A stretch of 64,000 nt of DNA, taken from Pristionchus mayeri. Its lineage: Eukaryota; Nematoda; Chromadorea; Rhabditida; Neodiplogasteridae. Positions 23,301 through 33,239 of this stretch are shown piece after piece. Under the pieces are notes generated by a model that ran no database searches, was not told the origin of the DNA, and was given only the letters and a program-made list of their open reading frames with translations. The stretch lies in the NCBI GenBank assembly GCA_036245805.1, contig BTRK01000004.1, positions 24,876,619 through 24,940,618 of the forward strand. The letters run 5' to 3'. The position numbers were made by a program, and so were the translations under genes. Numbering within the stretch: the stretch's first letter is position 1; each line of letters starts with the position of its first letter.

Positions 23301-26300
23301 ATAAAACCAGTAAAAACACATTTCCTTTTTATCATTTTTCATTCTTTTAAAGATCTTAAATTTAGCGATCACTTGTGTTTACAATAGCAAAACAATTAAA
23401 GACTCACTCCTTCGTCTTCAATAGGCTATTTTTTAATAGTTTCACATATCACACGTTCCTCACGATTAAAATTAAATGTATCAATCAAAAACGCAAAATA
23501 ATAATCGTTTAGTGAAAATAGTATAAGAATATCATATAAAAGAATTTAACAAATAAAAAAATAATATTAATGAAACAAATCAATGAATAGAGAAAAATCA
23601 ATAACTATCGTAATCAGTGATCGAAAACCGTATAGCTAACTAATCATTTTGAACGACATACCGAAATCAGGTACTTACAAGCGAAATCGTACAGAAATCA
23701 GGCAATTTCAAGCAGAAAACTACAGTACTCAGGGAATGACTTGTACGGCGTATCCGGAAAATAGTCGTGTGAATTTTCCGGCCCCGGGGACATGTTTTTA
23801 AAAAGTCGTCGGGAAAAATCATGCCGTGCCAACTAGGGTCCTCCACTCAAAATTTCAAAATTTTTCTAAAATTTTTAATTATGTGGGGCGGGGTTATCGA
23901 TGGTGCGGAAAGGGAATAGCATCACTAGAATTATAATATATTTCAATTTCAATGAATATGAGCCTATTTCTCTACGCTCCGCTCATCGTGGTGCAGTGCA
24001 AGCTCTCCAGTGGTTCGCTGGGCCATTTCAGTTCAATGAGTCAATTGTTCAAAATTGCAAACTATGCCATTTTCAGTTTATTTTGCTTCGTTTTATAGAA
24101 GGCGCATAGTTGACTAATAATTGATCAAATTAAAAGTTGTTTCTTAAATAAACAAACTAGACGCTGAGAATTAATGAGGATGGTATACTATAGTATAGAT
24201 TTTTATGAACGTTGTTTTGAAAAATACTATTATTCAATCATTTAAATACGAGTTTCTCATCTCCGTAAGCGCTTATGCAACCAGAATTAAGAAAAAAAAC
24301 GAAAAGGTAAATAAATAATCAGCAATCTAACGGTTATCTATGTTGCTTTGACCATTTTTCGAAATCGGATTTGACAGGATCGCCTCCACGGAAATCGCGT
24401 TTTTCGTTAGCAACATTATTCAAGGTCGGAGAATGTTATAAGCATGAATCTGGAGAGGGGCACATCGTAGTTTTGCTACTACAGACAATTAAAGACAATT
24501 AAAACTGTTTGACTTGGTATTTTGAGCACGAAGAAATACATGTTCGCCCCCACAGTTTTTTCTCATGTTTTTATATTTATTATATTTCGAGGTATACGTC
24601 AACATCACAGAAATTTGCATAGGGGCACCTATTTTCAGCCAATTAATTAGGGACGGCAGCCCGAATTTTTGAGTACGAAATATTGGTTGCCTCCTTCCGA
24701 CGCTTTTGCTTTCAAACTACCGTACTTTTCGAGCAAAATTCTTTCAATATTTTAAAACATTTTTTAAAAATATTTAATGAGATTTTAAAACTATTTTATT
24801 GATTGAAGTGAATATGAACACATATTGGAAGAACACTAAGCATGGAAAAAAGAGAGATATCGCAGAACTGGAGAAGTACGACGTGATCGAAAATATACGT
24901 GTTTTTAGAATTAAATGTTGAAGCTTCTTTTTTCTTAATATAGGTGGATTACGAGGCACAAAAAATTGTTTTCAACATAAAAATAAATATAAATTTCAGA
25001 TAAAAGAGAATGAGGCCGTCAAAGTTGAGCGTTTTACCGTTGTGAAAATACATATTCGGTGTTTTCGAAAAGGACGCAAACCGTATATCTGAGATTTTTG
25101 GGTATTTTTTTCATCACACTATTTCGATTCATATGTGCAAAAATCAAAAATATACGGTTTGCGTCCTCTTCGAAATTAGACTTCAAATTTGTGACTACCG
25201 TAACCCTAACATATTTACATTGCTTCTGAAGTTGTATTAAATTCCCAGTGCGTTTTATAGTTAAATTTAAGAAATAGTTATTTTAAGGGTACATCATCTA
25301 TGTAATGGCAATGTTATAGACCACATTGGCGCATATAAGCCAAGCAGAATAAATTTCAGTTTGCGATAATTTTGAAAACACAGTGACCTGCGATGCGCTC
25401 CATTTGAACTCAAAGCGTCGCCATTTTCCCTTGCATTCTTTGCTGTTTTTCTCTATATTTTTATTATATTATTCAAAAACTAAATTGAAAAGTCGAAATG
25501 TGGTAAGATAAGCTTCCAAATGCGCACCAATTTGTTAATTGTTTTAGTCATTCGTAAACACCGTTGCCCTCCCTACAATTAATATTGAGAAAACTATTTT
25601 ACAACGTCGATTTAAATTCGCGGGCGATTAAAAACATCGCTCTTTGACCTTTTCCACAACCTTTTCCCGGTTTTAAGCTTTTTAATTTGCAGATGGTGGT
25701 CCCTACAGACCAACACCTATTTTTTGGTCGTAAAAATTTTCTTCTGGAAATTTCTGAAATCTTTTTCGTCTGCTGACCTTGTATTCCGGATGGGGACATA
25801 CTATCAAAATCTCGTTCGAAACGAACGCGCCAGACAAAAACCCTTTCAGTTTATTGTATATTTAGCAACTAGTGGGCAACTACGCCCATTTCAACTTGAA
25901 GATGTTCAAGGACAATGTGAAAAAATGTTTCCTATTGATTGCAAAAATGGCGACAAAATCACGGACCTCACGCCGCGTCTGCCCAAACTCTAGAGCAGAG
26001 ATACTGCATCGACGCTAGGGACCACCATCTGTAAATTAAAAAGCTTAAAAGCGGGAAAAGGTTGCGCAAAGATCGATGTTTCCCCGATCCCGCGAATTCA
26101 AATCTCCACACAAAAGTCATTTTTTATTTATATATTATTTTTTAATTGATGCAGCTCTCCAATTTTCAGTGAATGAGTAGAACTCGCCTCAAGGACGCCA
26201 CTGTAAAAAAACGAGAAAAATCTACCTCGGCACACCTCTCTAAAATCAGACTATTAGCGTGACCTCAAAAGGTTTTAATTGGCCAGAAATCGATTCAGGG

Positions 26301-29300
26301 GATGCAGCTCTATAACTTTTCACATCAGATGTTCTATATACTCGGTAGGAGCATTGGACAAAAATTTAGCCAAATTCACTTCGGCACACCTTGTCAAAAC
26401 TTACGATGAAGTTTCCGTTTGCTGCATGAATTGAAGGCTTGTTTATTCATATTTCTTATTTTTTTGATATTTCTGGTGGTATAAACAAACACGGAGAGTG
26501 TAATCAGGTTCTTTATATCGTGATAAATTATCTAAATCAAACTGGAGAAACAAGTTTGACATGGCTACAGTATACCTCTAGTATTAGTGCTTGATTGCGA
26601 TTGTCGCAATCGTTGAAATACATCGAAATTGATCAAATACTGAATAAGAGTATGTGTTTTAGAAATTTCGATTAAGAAAAAAGAAATAAAAATCGTTTGA
26701 AATTTTGAACAATTGACTCATTGAACTGATATGACCCAGCGAACCACTGGAGAGCTTGCACTACACCACGATGGGCGGAGCTTAGAGAAATAGGCTCATA
26801 CTCATTGGAATTGAAATATATTATAATTCTGATGATGCTATTTTCTTTCCGCACCATCGATAACCCCGTCCCATATAATAACAGAATTTTAGAAAAATTT
26901 TGAAATTTTGAGTGGAGGACCCTACATCGACGCTTTGTATTGATTGAATAACAAAATCATGAATCTGACCCATCATCTGACACGGCGCCACGGGTTACGG
27001 TAGGTTTCTCTCGCTTTTTGATTTCGATATTGATGCTTTGTATCAATCCCCCGATGAAATCATAAATCTGACCCAGCGTCCGACCCACGGCTACGGGTTA
27101 CGGTAGCATTCGGTAACTGTAGTAGTACGGTATTGACCTTTTGATTCGATCCTGTGATGAAATCATGAGTCTGACACACCATCTGACCCAACGCCAAAGG
27201 GGTACGGTAAGGACAGACGGACAAGACACACCTCATTTTTGGTCGTAAAAATTTTTCTTCAGGAAATTTTTGAAATCTTTTTCGTCTGCTGACCTTATAT
27301 TTTGATTGCACAGAAACTCTCAAAATCTCCTCGAAACGAACGCGTCAGACAAAAACCCTTTCAGTTTATGGTATATGTAGCAACTAGCGGGCAACTACGT
27401 CTTTTTTACGAGGGCAAAATGGGTACGGTAGCTTTGTGATATCGTGGGCATACGGTATTGACGTTTTGAATCAATATTATGACGAAATTATAAATCTGAC
27501 CCAGCGTCTGACCCAACGCCATGGTATACGGTAGCTTTCGGAAACACACTTTGAGTATGTTATTGAAGTTTTGCGTTGATCCGCTGACGAAATCACGAAT
27601 CTGACCCATCGTCTGACACAAGGCCACGGTATACGGTAGCTTTCGGTTACAGTAGCCTACCATAAGCATACGGTATTTTGTCCAACATGCCCAAACTTCT
27701 CGACGGTTGGCAAACCATTTTGACGGTGGCGGGTATCGAACCCCCAACTTTGCGTTTGTCAGTCTATCGCGTTAACCACTCGGCCATGGTAAAATTACAA
27801 CAATATATTTAAAAATAACTAAATTAAGAGACAGTCATAATGCACTATTGAAACTTTTCAAATTCTGCGTTTCTCAAAAAATATTTTGTGCGCGCTCTGG
27901 AATATTAGTTGCCCCACCGGACTTTTAGGGTGTACGGTAATCGATTGGTTCGGGTATTTGAGAAAAAGAGTGTCTCGGCAAGGCAAGCTTAATAGTACTT
28001 TTGGGTGGCAGAAGATGTACGTTGTCCTCTCTAGTCACGTTTACAAAGAAAAGATTACGGTAATGGACACAGTGACACCTATTTTGCGCACCTCCTACAT
28101 TTGTGTTTCAAGAAAATTCTTTGGATTCATGTGTGCTGATCATACACTGCCGATGCGCACCCGCACCCAAACGCACAGCTCCCCACCTCCTCCACGTCAA
28201 AAAAGCTATCGGGTTATGGTAAAGCAGCAACTAGCGGGCAACTACGTCTAAACCAATCGAATGACTTTCTAATACATTTAGAAAATAATATCCCGGATAA
28301 TTATAACAAAAAAAACCGAAAATCATGAATCTGACCCAGCGTCTGACCCAACGCCATGGTATACGGTAGCTTTCGGAAACACACTATGAGTATGTTATTG
28401 AAGTTTTGCGTTGATCCGCTCACGAAATCACGAATCTGACCCAGCGTCTGACACAAGGTCATGGTATACGGTAGCTTTCGGTTACGGTAGCCTGCCATAA
28501 GCATACGGTATTCTGTCCAACATGCCCAAGCTTCTCGACGATTGGCAAACCATTTTGACGATGGCGGGTATCGAACCCCCAACTTTGTGTTTGCCAGTCT
28601 TTCGCGTTATCCACTCGGCCATGGTAAAATTACAACAATATATTTAAAAATAATTAAATTAAGAGACAGTCATGATGCACCATAGAAACATTTCAAATAC
28701 TGCGTTTCCCAAAAAGTCATAAAGTCGCGCTCTGGAATATTCGATGACCCACCGGACTTATAGGGTGTACGGTATTTTATCGATTCATCCTTATGATGAA
28801 AAGCGTGTCTCGGCCAGGCAAGCTCCATAGCATCTTGAGGTAGCAGCAGATATGTACTGCCCTCTCATATCCCCTTTTCTTGAAAATGATTACGGTAGTG
28901 GACACACAGACATCGTGACATCAGTTTTTTGCACCTCCTACATTTGTGTTTCAAGAAATTTCTTCGGATTCATGTGTGTTCACCTTACAATACCGATCCG
29001 CACCCACACCCAAACGCACAGCTCCCCACCTCCTCCACGTCAAAAAAGCTATCGGGTTATGGTAAAGCAGCAACTAGCGGGCAACTACGTCTAAATCATA
29101 AATATGACCCAGCGTCTGACCCAGCGCCACGGTATACGGCAGCCTTCGGTTACGGTGGGAGAACAGTATTGAAGTTTTACATCGAACCGCCGATGAAATC
29201 ATGAATCTGACCGAGCGTCTGACCCAATGCCACGGTATACGGTAGCTTTCGGTTACGGTAACATACCACAAGCATACGGTATTTTGTCAAACATGCCCAA

Positions 29301-32300
29301 GCTTCTCGGAGCATAGCAAAAAGTTTTGACGCAGGCGGGCATCGAACCCCCATCTTTGCGTTTGTCAGTCCATCGCGTTAGCCACTCGGCCATGGTAAAA
29401 TTACAACAGTTTATTTTAAAATAATTAAATTAAAGGGCATGCTGCGCCATTGAAACATTTCAAATACTGCGATTCCCAAAAAATCATGAATTTGACACAC
29501 GGAATATTGGTTGCCCCAGTTGACTTTGGGGTGTACGGTAATTTATCGATTCGTCTTTATAAAGAAAAGTGTGGCTCGATCAGGCAAGCTAAACATCATC
29601 TTTGGGTAGCAGCAGATCTGTGCTGTCCTCTCATATGACGCTTTTTCTAGAAAATGAGTACGGTAGCTGACAGACAAACATACGGACACCACTTTTTTGC
29701 ACCTCCTACATTCGTGTTTCAAGAAAATGCTTAGGTTTCATATCTGCTGACCATACATAACCGATGCGCACCCGCACCCAAACGCACAGCTCCCCACCCC
29801 CTCCACGTCAAAAAAGCTATCGGGTTATGGTAAAGCAGCAACTAGCGGGGAACTACGTTCTACAATAAGTAGTCAATTAATTTTACGTTTTATGATCTTA
29901 AAATAACGGACTCGTGACTTGGATACAGTTCTTTCAGTGTTTAAAAATTCCCAGCGAATATGATCTGACCCAGGGCTAATTTTGACCTACCGTAATCATA
30001 AACTATTTTTTCCACCAGTCTAATTGCAATGTTAATTTAACATTATTATCACATTTTCGTATTTATTGTTTCCTGAACATTGAAATGTAGGATAGATTTA
30101 TCCCGCATACTGTTGAATGGACAAGGTTGTCTCTACTGATAGTGAACGGTGTATTCTAGGGAAGTCTAAAAACGTCTAAAATGTGTATGACTTATTTAAA
30201 GAGTGTCGATCGTTCGATCTGAACACTGAAAATTACCGTTTGTTGGAGTTTTGGACAGTATTCCTTGAATAACGAGAAAACTACAAATCCCATCGCTTAA
30301 AGTTACCCAACAAGGACGAAACCCTGATCTCACCCTGATCCCGTCGCGTGTACGAGAGAGAATGCAAAAGTGAGAGAGCGCGGATCATTTCCGGCTTTCC
30401 CTTGAGGCTATTATTGATTTTTAGCATTTTTGTATATTCATTCTATACTAATTCAACCATCGGCTATTCGATGGAGGACAAAAAATAATGGGTCAATTTC
30501 GTCCTTGTTGGGTAACTTTAAGTCCACAGAGACAAACTTTTGCGCCTTCTCGAAAGCTACATATTTCATTTTTAAAAGCTCGATTGCATTACTGCACGGC
30601 CCCTGGAGCATCGACATAGGGCTTTGGAAAACGTCCGTGCGCTGTAAAATAATTTCACACTAAACGCAGTAGTGGAGATTTGTAAAGCGGTTTTTTTCAT
30701 TGCCAGAGTAAAGAGAAATCCCTATTAAAAGTAAGCCATATAATATAGAGAAATGGTGAAACATTTCTCAACATGATGAACATAGAAAAAATAAAAAATG
30801 AACTGTTGAACCGTAACGTGATCGTGATTTTGCCTGCAAATTAAAGTTACCCAACACCCTTGAAAATGCCTTTCTATATTATTTAACAATGTAATAGAAT
30901 GGGCTCTAATTAATTAAACTGGAATAATGAACATAATAGAAAATCAATATTTGCAACAATGTAGAGCCGCAAAGTTTCAGTCTGAGTTGCCTGATCACGC
31001 CCGCTCTCTCTCTTTTACACACTCTCTCGCTCGTTTTGTCGTGATCAGGGTACTCCCGCCAATTCAAATTATTTTCATGGGTGTTGGAAACTTTAAGTGA
31101 TTTTCAGGATTTTTCACGCACAATCAGGCAATCTCACTGTACTATTTTTGAACGCGCGCGCGTTTTGATTGATGCCTGCGGACGTTTTCATTTTCCTTAT
31201 GTCGATGCTCCGGGGTCCGTGTTACTGTGAGAATAGAAAGCCCACAAGTTGGTGTGCCTCGGTGCACAAAGGAATCAGCAGAACGGAACGGAACGTTAAA
31301 TGTACGGTAGCTGCCTGTCGTGCTGTGCCTGCACGCACAACACAAGGCACAGCACGACAGCACGGCCCCCGAGAAAATACATAGAGAAAAATAAACGTCC
31401 GCAGGCATCAAGGAAAATGAGCGCGCGTTCAAATAATGTACAGTCAGTATTGCCTGATTTATCACTAATATTTCCTGATCGTCACTAATGTTGAATATTT
31501 CTCGTCGCGATGTCCCTGAAATTTCCCCAAACCAAACTGCAAACTCAGTTTGCGATCAACAAAAACCCTGAATTTCAATCATTTTTTCTATTTCTAGAAG
31601 CAATGTTGCCGCAAATTTTTATACAGCTCAAGCTTTTTCCTGGACAGCCCCCGGACGTTTTCCCTTTCCTTATGTCGATGCTCCGGGGCCGTGCGACAGG
31701 CAGCTACCGTACATTTAACGTTCCGTTCCGTTCTGCTGATTCCTTTGTCATCGAGGCACACCAACTTGCTACGTTTTCTATTATCACAGCAGTTTGAACC
31801 AATTTACTACCAAAAAACTGATTGTTCCAAAAATCGACCAAGTCCAGAACAATAGATGAGCTCTCTTACTAAATCGATATTGAGAAGCCAGAAATATGAA
31901 AAATGATCAACATAAACATCACCTATTTTTTTTCAGAGAATACGACGGTGAAATAAAAGTGATGGTGTTTTTGGTATACGACTCCAAAAAATCGATATTC
32001 TCATTACCAAAATCAGTTTTTCGCAATTTTCGCCATGAAGACGTGATTTGGCAGTTGGTCCTTCGTTGAGGAAGTTGTAGATCTCTCCAAGACGAACAAA
32101 ATGAGAGAAAAAAGTTCGCTGTAAGATGAAAATTGAATGATTTACGTCAATTTCCAGTTGTAGATCACAAAAATCGATAATGTGCAGATTTCACCAAACT
32201 GACTGGATTAACCTTATTCTGACCTCCAATGGTATACATTAACAAAGTTAATTCAAAATCGGAGGCACAAAATATTTTCTAGTAACCAAACGAGCCATTT

Positions 32301-32972
32301 TTCCTACACTTTTACAGGAAACCCGTGTTAAAGTCACATCTCCATCATATCAATTCGAAATGGAGTAAACATATTGGTCATAAATAAATAAATCTTGACA
32401 ACAAAGGCAGTGAGAAAGAATCGGAATGGGAAGAGTTAAGGCACATCTCGTACATCGAAGCAATCAGTGAGTATTTGGGAGGAAGTACTGTACTATCAAT
32501 CGATATCCTCGTTGCAAGAGATGGACGGGAGTTCGTGCACTCGTGCAGTTAGTTCATCCCTCGTTCCTCTCCCCTCCCTCTCTTCATCTATTGTAGACGA
32601 CAAACTGCGGTATTTCGGGGAGTCCCAAGAGGAAGACCGACGGGCCCTTTGCTCACTTATCCATCGCTTGCTGTTCCCAGTGGAGACAGTGAATGGACAG
32701 GTAGGTCACTCCGTCCCCCCTCATCTTCAGTCTCTCCTCCAGAGTGAATCCCGTGTGATGGAGAAGGAAGAGAAGAAGGAAGAGAGTAGTGGATGGCATC
32801 CCTCTCTGCCAGTCAGTATTCCCTTCTATTCCATTCTATCACTCATCTCTCTCATTCATTTAAGTCAAACGACGTAATTCGAAATGGAAAGGACGTCAAT
32901 TCGGGAGAAGACACAATGGGTCAACTCAAACGAACTTTCGCAGGAATCTTTGGGGATTTATCGATATCATAG
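19872..32972 (+). CDS. snn-1: Synapsin (synaptic vesicle phosphoprotein)
   Basis: Synapsin binds the cytoplasmic face of synaptic vesicles and controls vesicle availability; its C domain has an ATP-grasp fold. Thirteen exons keep phase: 19872-19940, 19987-20291, 20362-20410, 20450-20529, 20570-20723, about 21094-21201, 21243-21305, 21347-21520, 21558-21641, 32415-32547, 32597-32700, 32731-32811 and 32865-32972, coding for about 500 residues. The start MNFFKRKFSF mirrors vertebrate domain A with its kinase-site serine. C-domain landmarks are TILIVDDDLIDW, GKYFRS, KIRVEQANFDDV, THFPIVVSIGNGRKGQGKIK, EPFVDIKYDIHVQK, ISPHWKSN, SEYLGGSTVLSIDILVARDG and FGESQEEDRRAL. The tail GQLKRTFAGIFGDL matches domain E. 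Introns are 37-70 bases except one of 10,773 bases (21642-32414) full of repeats. Exon 6 lacks a clear AG acceptor, so its start is unresolved. The symbol follows the C. elegans orthologue by inference. Confidence 0.9.
20302..20343 (+). repeat. GA dinucleotide microsatellite in synapsin intron 2
   Basis: A pure (GA)n run of about 20 units lies inside the 70-base intron between exons 2 and 3 of synapsin, making up more than half of it. Confidence 0.95.
20828..21062. mobile_element. TTAA-flanked miniature element in synapsin intron 5
   Basis: The ends TTAAAGTTACCGGACGATGA and GTCCTGGTCCGGTAACTTTAA are inverted and bounded by TTAA. The interior shares TCTCGTACACGCGACCAGAT, TTTTGTCCTCCATCGAATAG and GGGAAAGCCGGAAATGATCA with the other copies. 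It sits about 30 bases upstream of the conserved start of synapsin exon 6. Confidence 0.85.
21742..22180. mobile_element. TTAA-flanked miniature element, 439 bases
   Basis: The ends are TTAAAGTTACCCAACAAGGA and TCCTTGTTGGGTAACTTTAA. This copy is about 200 bases longer than its relatives because of extra sequence around 21850-22050. It lies at the start of the giant synapsin intron and shares its right TTAA with the large foldback element that follows. Confidence 0.85.
22722..23000 (+). repeat. Dispersed repeat, copy 1
   Basis: A block beginning TTGGTCGTAAAAAATTTTCT and including GACCTTGTATTCCGGATGGG and GCAACTAGTGGGCAACTACG is repeated at 25724-25995, with more than 150 bases essentially identical. 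Shorter versions occur at 27235-27400, and the final GCAACTAGCGGGCAACTACG motif recurs near 28228, 29071 and 29838. Confidence 0.85.
25066..25173. repeat. Short inverted repeat
   Basis: GAAAAGGACGCAAACCGTAT at the left is inverted as ATACGGTTTGCGTCCTCTTC at the right, with about 65 bases between. It could form a stem of about 22 base pairs. Confidence 0.85.
25660..26062. mobile_element. Nested element with inverted ends
   Basis: AAGCTTTTTAATTTGCAGAT and GGTGGTCCCTA on the left are inverted as TAGGGACCACC and ATCTGTAAATTAAAAAGCTT on the right, extending to AACCTTTTCCCGG-like outer parts. The interior is the dispersed repeat copy 25724-25995. Confidence 0.75.
27727..27789 (-). repeat. tRNA-derived block with Pol III-like A and B boxes, copy 1
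   Basis: Read on the - strand it gives ATGGCCGAGTGGTTAACGCG, close to a tRNA A box, and GGGGGTTCGATACCCGCC, close to a B box and T arm. The acceptor stem does not pair and the anticodon stem is irregular, so a working tRNA is unlikely. It is best read as a tRNA-derived part of the repeat unit. Confidence 0.7.
28561..28624 (-). repeat. tRNA-derived block, copy 2
   Basis: This is the same A-box/B-box arrangement as the first copy, with a few substitutions (GGATAACGCG in place of GGTTAACGCG). It also lacks a paired acceptor stem. Confidence 0.7.
29334..29394 (-). repeat. tRNA-derived block, copy 3
   Basis: The third copy reads ATGGCCGAGTGGCTAACGCG and GGGGGTTCGATGCCCGCC on the - strand. The B box is intact; the acceptor stem is again unpaired. 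Confidence 0.7.
30297..30521. mobile_element. TTAA-flanked miniature element
   Basis: A clean 225-base copy with ends TTAAAGTTACCCAACAAGGA and TCCTTGTTGGGTAACTTTAA. The interior carries the shared CCGTCGCGTGTACGAGAGAG and AACCATCGGCTATTCGATGG. It is nearly identical to 54126-54360, which suggests recent spread. Confidence 0.9.
30841..31096. mobile_element. TTAA-flanked miniature element, diverged subfamily
   Basis: The ends TTAAAGTTACCCAACACCCT and GGGTGTTGGAAACTTTAA are inverted and TTAA-bounded. The interior (CCGCTCTCTCTCTTTTACAC, TCGTGATCAGGG) differs from the main type and matches a decayed copy near 61380-61610. Confidence 0.75.
31144..31476. mobile_element. Palindromic miniature element
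   Basis: The outer ends TTTTTGAACGCGCGCGCG and GCGCGCGTTCAAATAA are inverted, as are GATGCCTGCGGACGTTTT with ACGTCCGCAGGCATCA. The core includes CAGAACGGAACGGAACGTTA and TACGGTAGCTGCC. Related half-copies lie at 31640-31800 and 59140-59395. Confidence 0.75.
31640..31800. mobile_element. Partial copy of the palindromic GGAACGGAACG element
   Basis: Bases 31650-31800 repeat, in inverted sense, GGACGTTTTC, CTTATGTCGATGCTCCGG, GGCAGCTACCGTACATTTAA and CGTTCCGTTCCGTTCTGCTG from the adjacent element at 31144-31476. Confidence 0.75.
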
Positions 32973-33239
32973 ATGGACTAGTTCACAGCCAGATGATTAG
33001 ATAACCCTCTCTCTCACTTGTCTGTACACATGATCTGTATATCTAGTGATGTGCTCAAGCCCCTTTCCACGAAGAAAGAATCGATTTATTGAGGATGAGA
33101 TTGTGATAAAGTGAAGAGACACTGGGTGATGGCAAAGGAGATGGAAGAGAAGACCCATTGGAGGGTGGAGAGTCAATCATTCGAGGTAGATCAAGGAAAC
33201 CCGGAGAGTGGCGAATGAGAATGGTCATTGGAATCATGA
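32973..33239. other. Shared 3' intergenic region of synapsin and the ABHD14-like gene
   Basis: The two genes converge with only 267 bases between stop codons, so their 3' ends probably share or abut this stretch. On the - strand TCAATAAATCGATTC near 33075-33090 supplies an AATAAA signal for the ABHD14-like gene. Confidence 0.5.

Larger units (their letters stand above)
23833..26934. mobile_element. Foldback element with inverted arms of about 240 bases
   Basis: The left arm (AGGGTCCTCCACTCAAAATT, then GGTTATCGATGGTGCGG and CTCTCCAGTGGTTCGCTGG) is inverted at 26690-26934. The frames at 23900 and 26672 are the same repeat read on opposite strands and are not genes. The centre contains a second, smaller palindrome. 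Confidence 0.8.
27400..29865. repeat. Three tandem units of about 0.8 kb
   Basis: Units run at about 27400-28249, 28250-29093 and 29094-29865. Each holds AATCTGACCCAGCGTCTGAC, GGTATACGGTAGCTTTCGG, CCAACATGCCCAAGCTTCTC-type sequence, a tRNA-like block, TTTGTGTTTCAAGAAA, CACAGCTCCCCACC and the closing GCAACTAGCGGGCAACTACG. The spacing of the closing motif is about 850, 843 and 767 bases. Open frames in this stretch recur from unit to unit and are repeat-derived. Confidence 0.85.
22181..32327. mobile_element. 10 kb foldback element with 0.4 kb inverted ends, TTAA-flanked
   Basis: The first 410 bases (CACGGGTTTCCTGTAAAAGT onward) reappear inverted at 31915-32327, ending ACTTTTACAGGAAACCCGTG. Shared internal landmarks include CATTATCGATTTTTGTGATC, GGCGAAAATTGCGAAAAACT and AAAACACCATCACTTTTATT. 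Both sides are bounded by TTAA (22177-22180 and 32328-32331). No transposase frame is visible inside; the interior is made of further repeats, two TTAA miniatures and tandem units. It fills almost the whole large synapsin intron. Confidence 0.7.

Noticed and set aside
23900..26857. Conserved small proteins in the synapsin intron
   Set aside because: Frames at 23900 (+) and 26672 (-) are the inverted arms of one foldback element.
27727..29394. Three tRNA genes on the - strand
   Set aside because: A and B boxes are present but the acceptor stems do not pair, the anticodon stem is irregular and each copy is part of a larger tandem unit.
27400..29865. CRISPR-like regularly spaced repeats
   Set aside because: The units are about 800 bases and similar throughout, with no short repeats and unique spacers; this is an animal nuclear tandem repeat.
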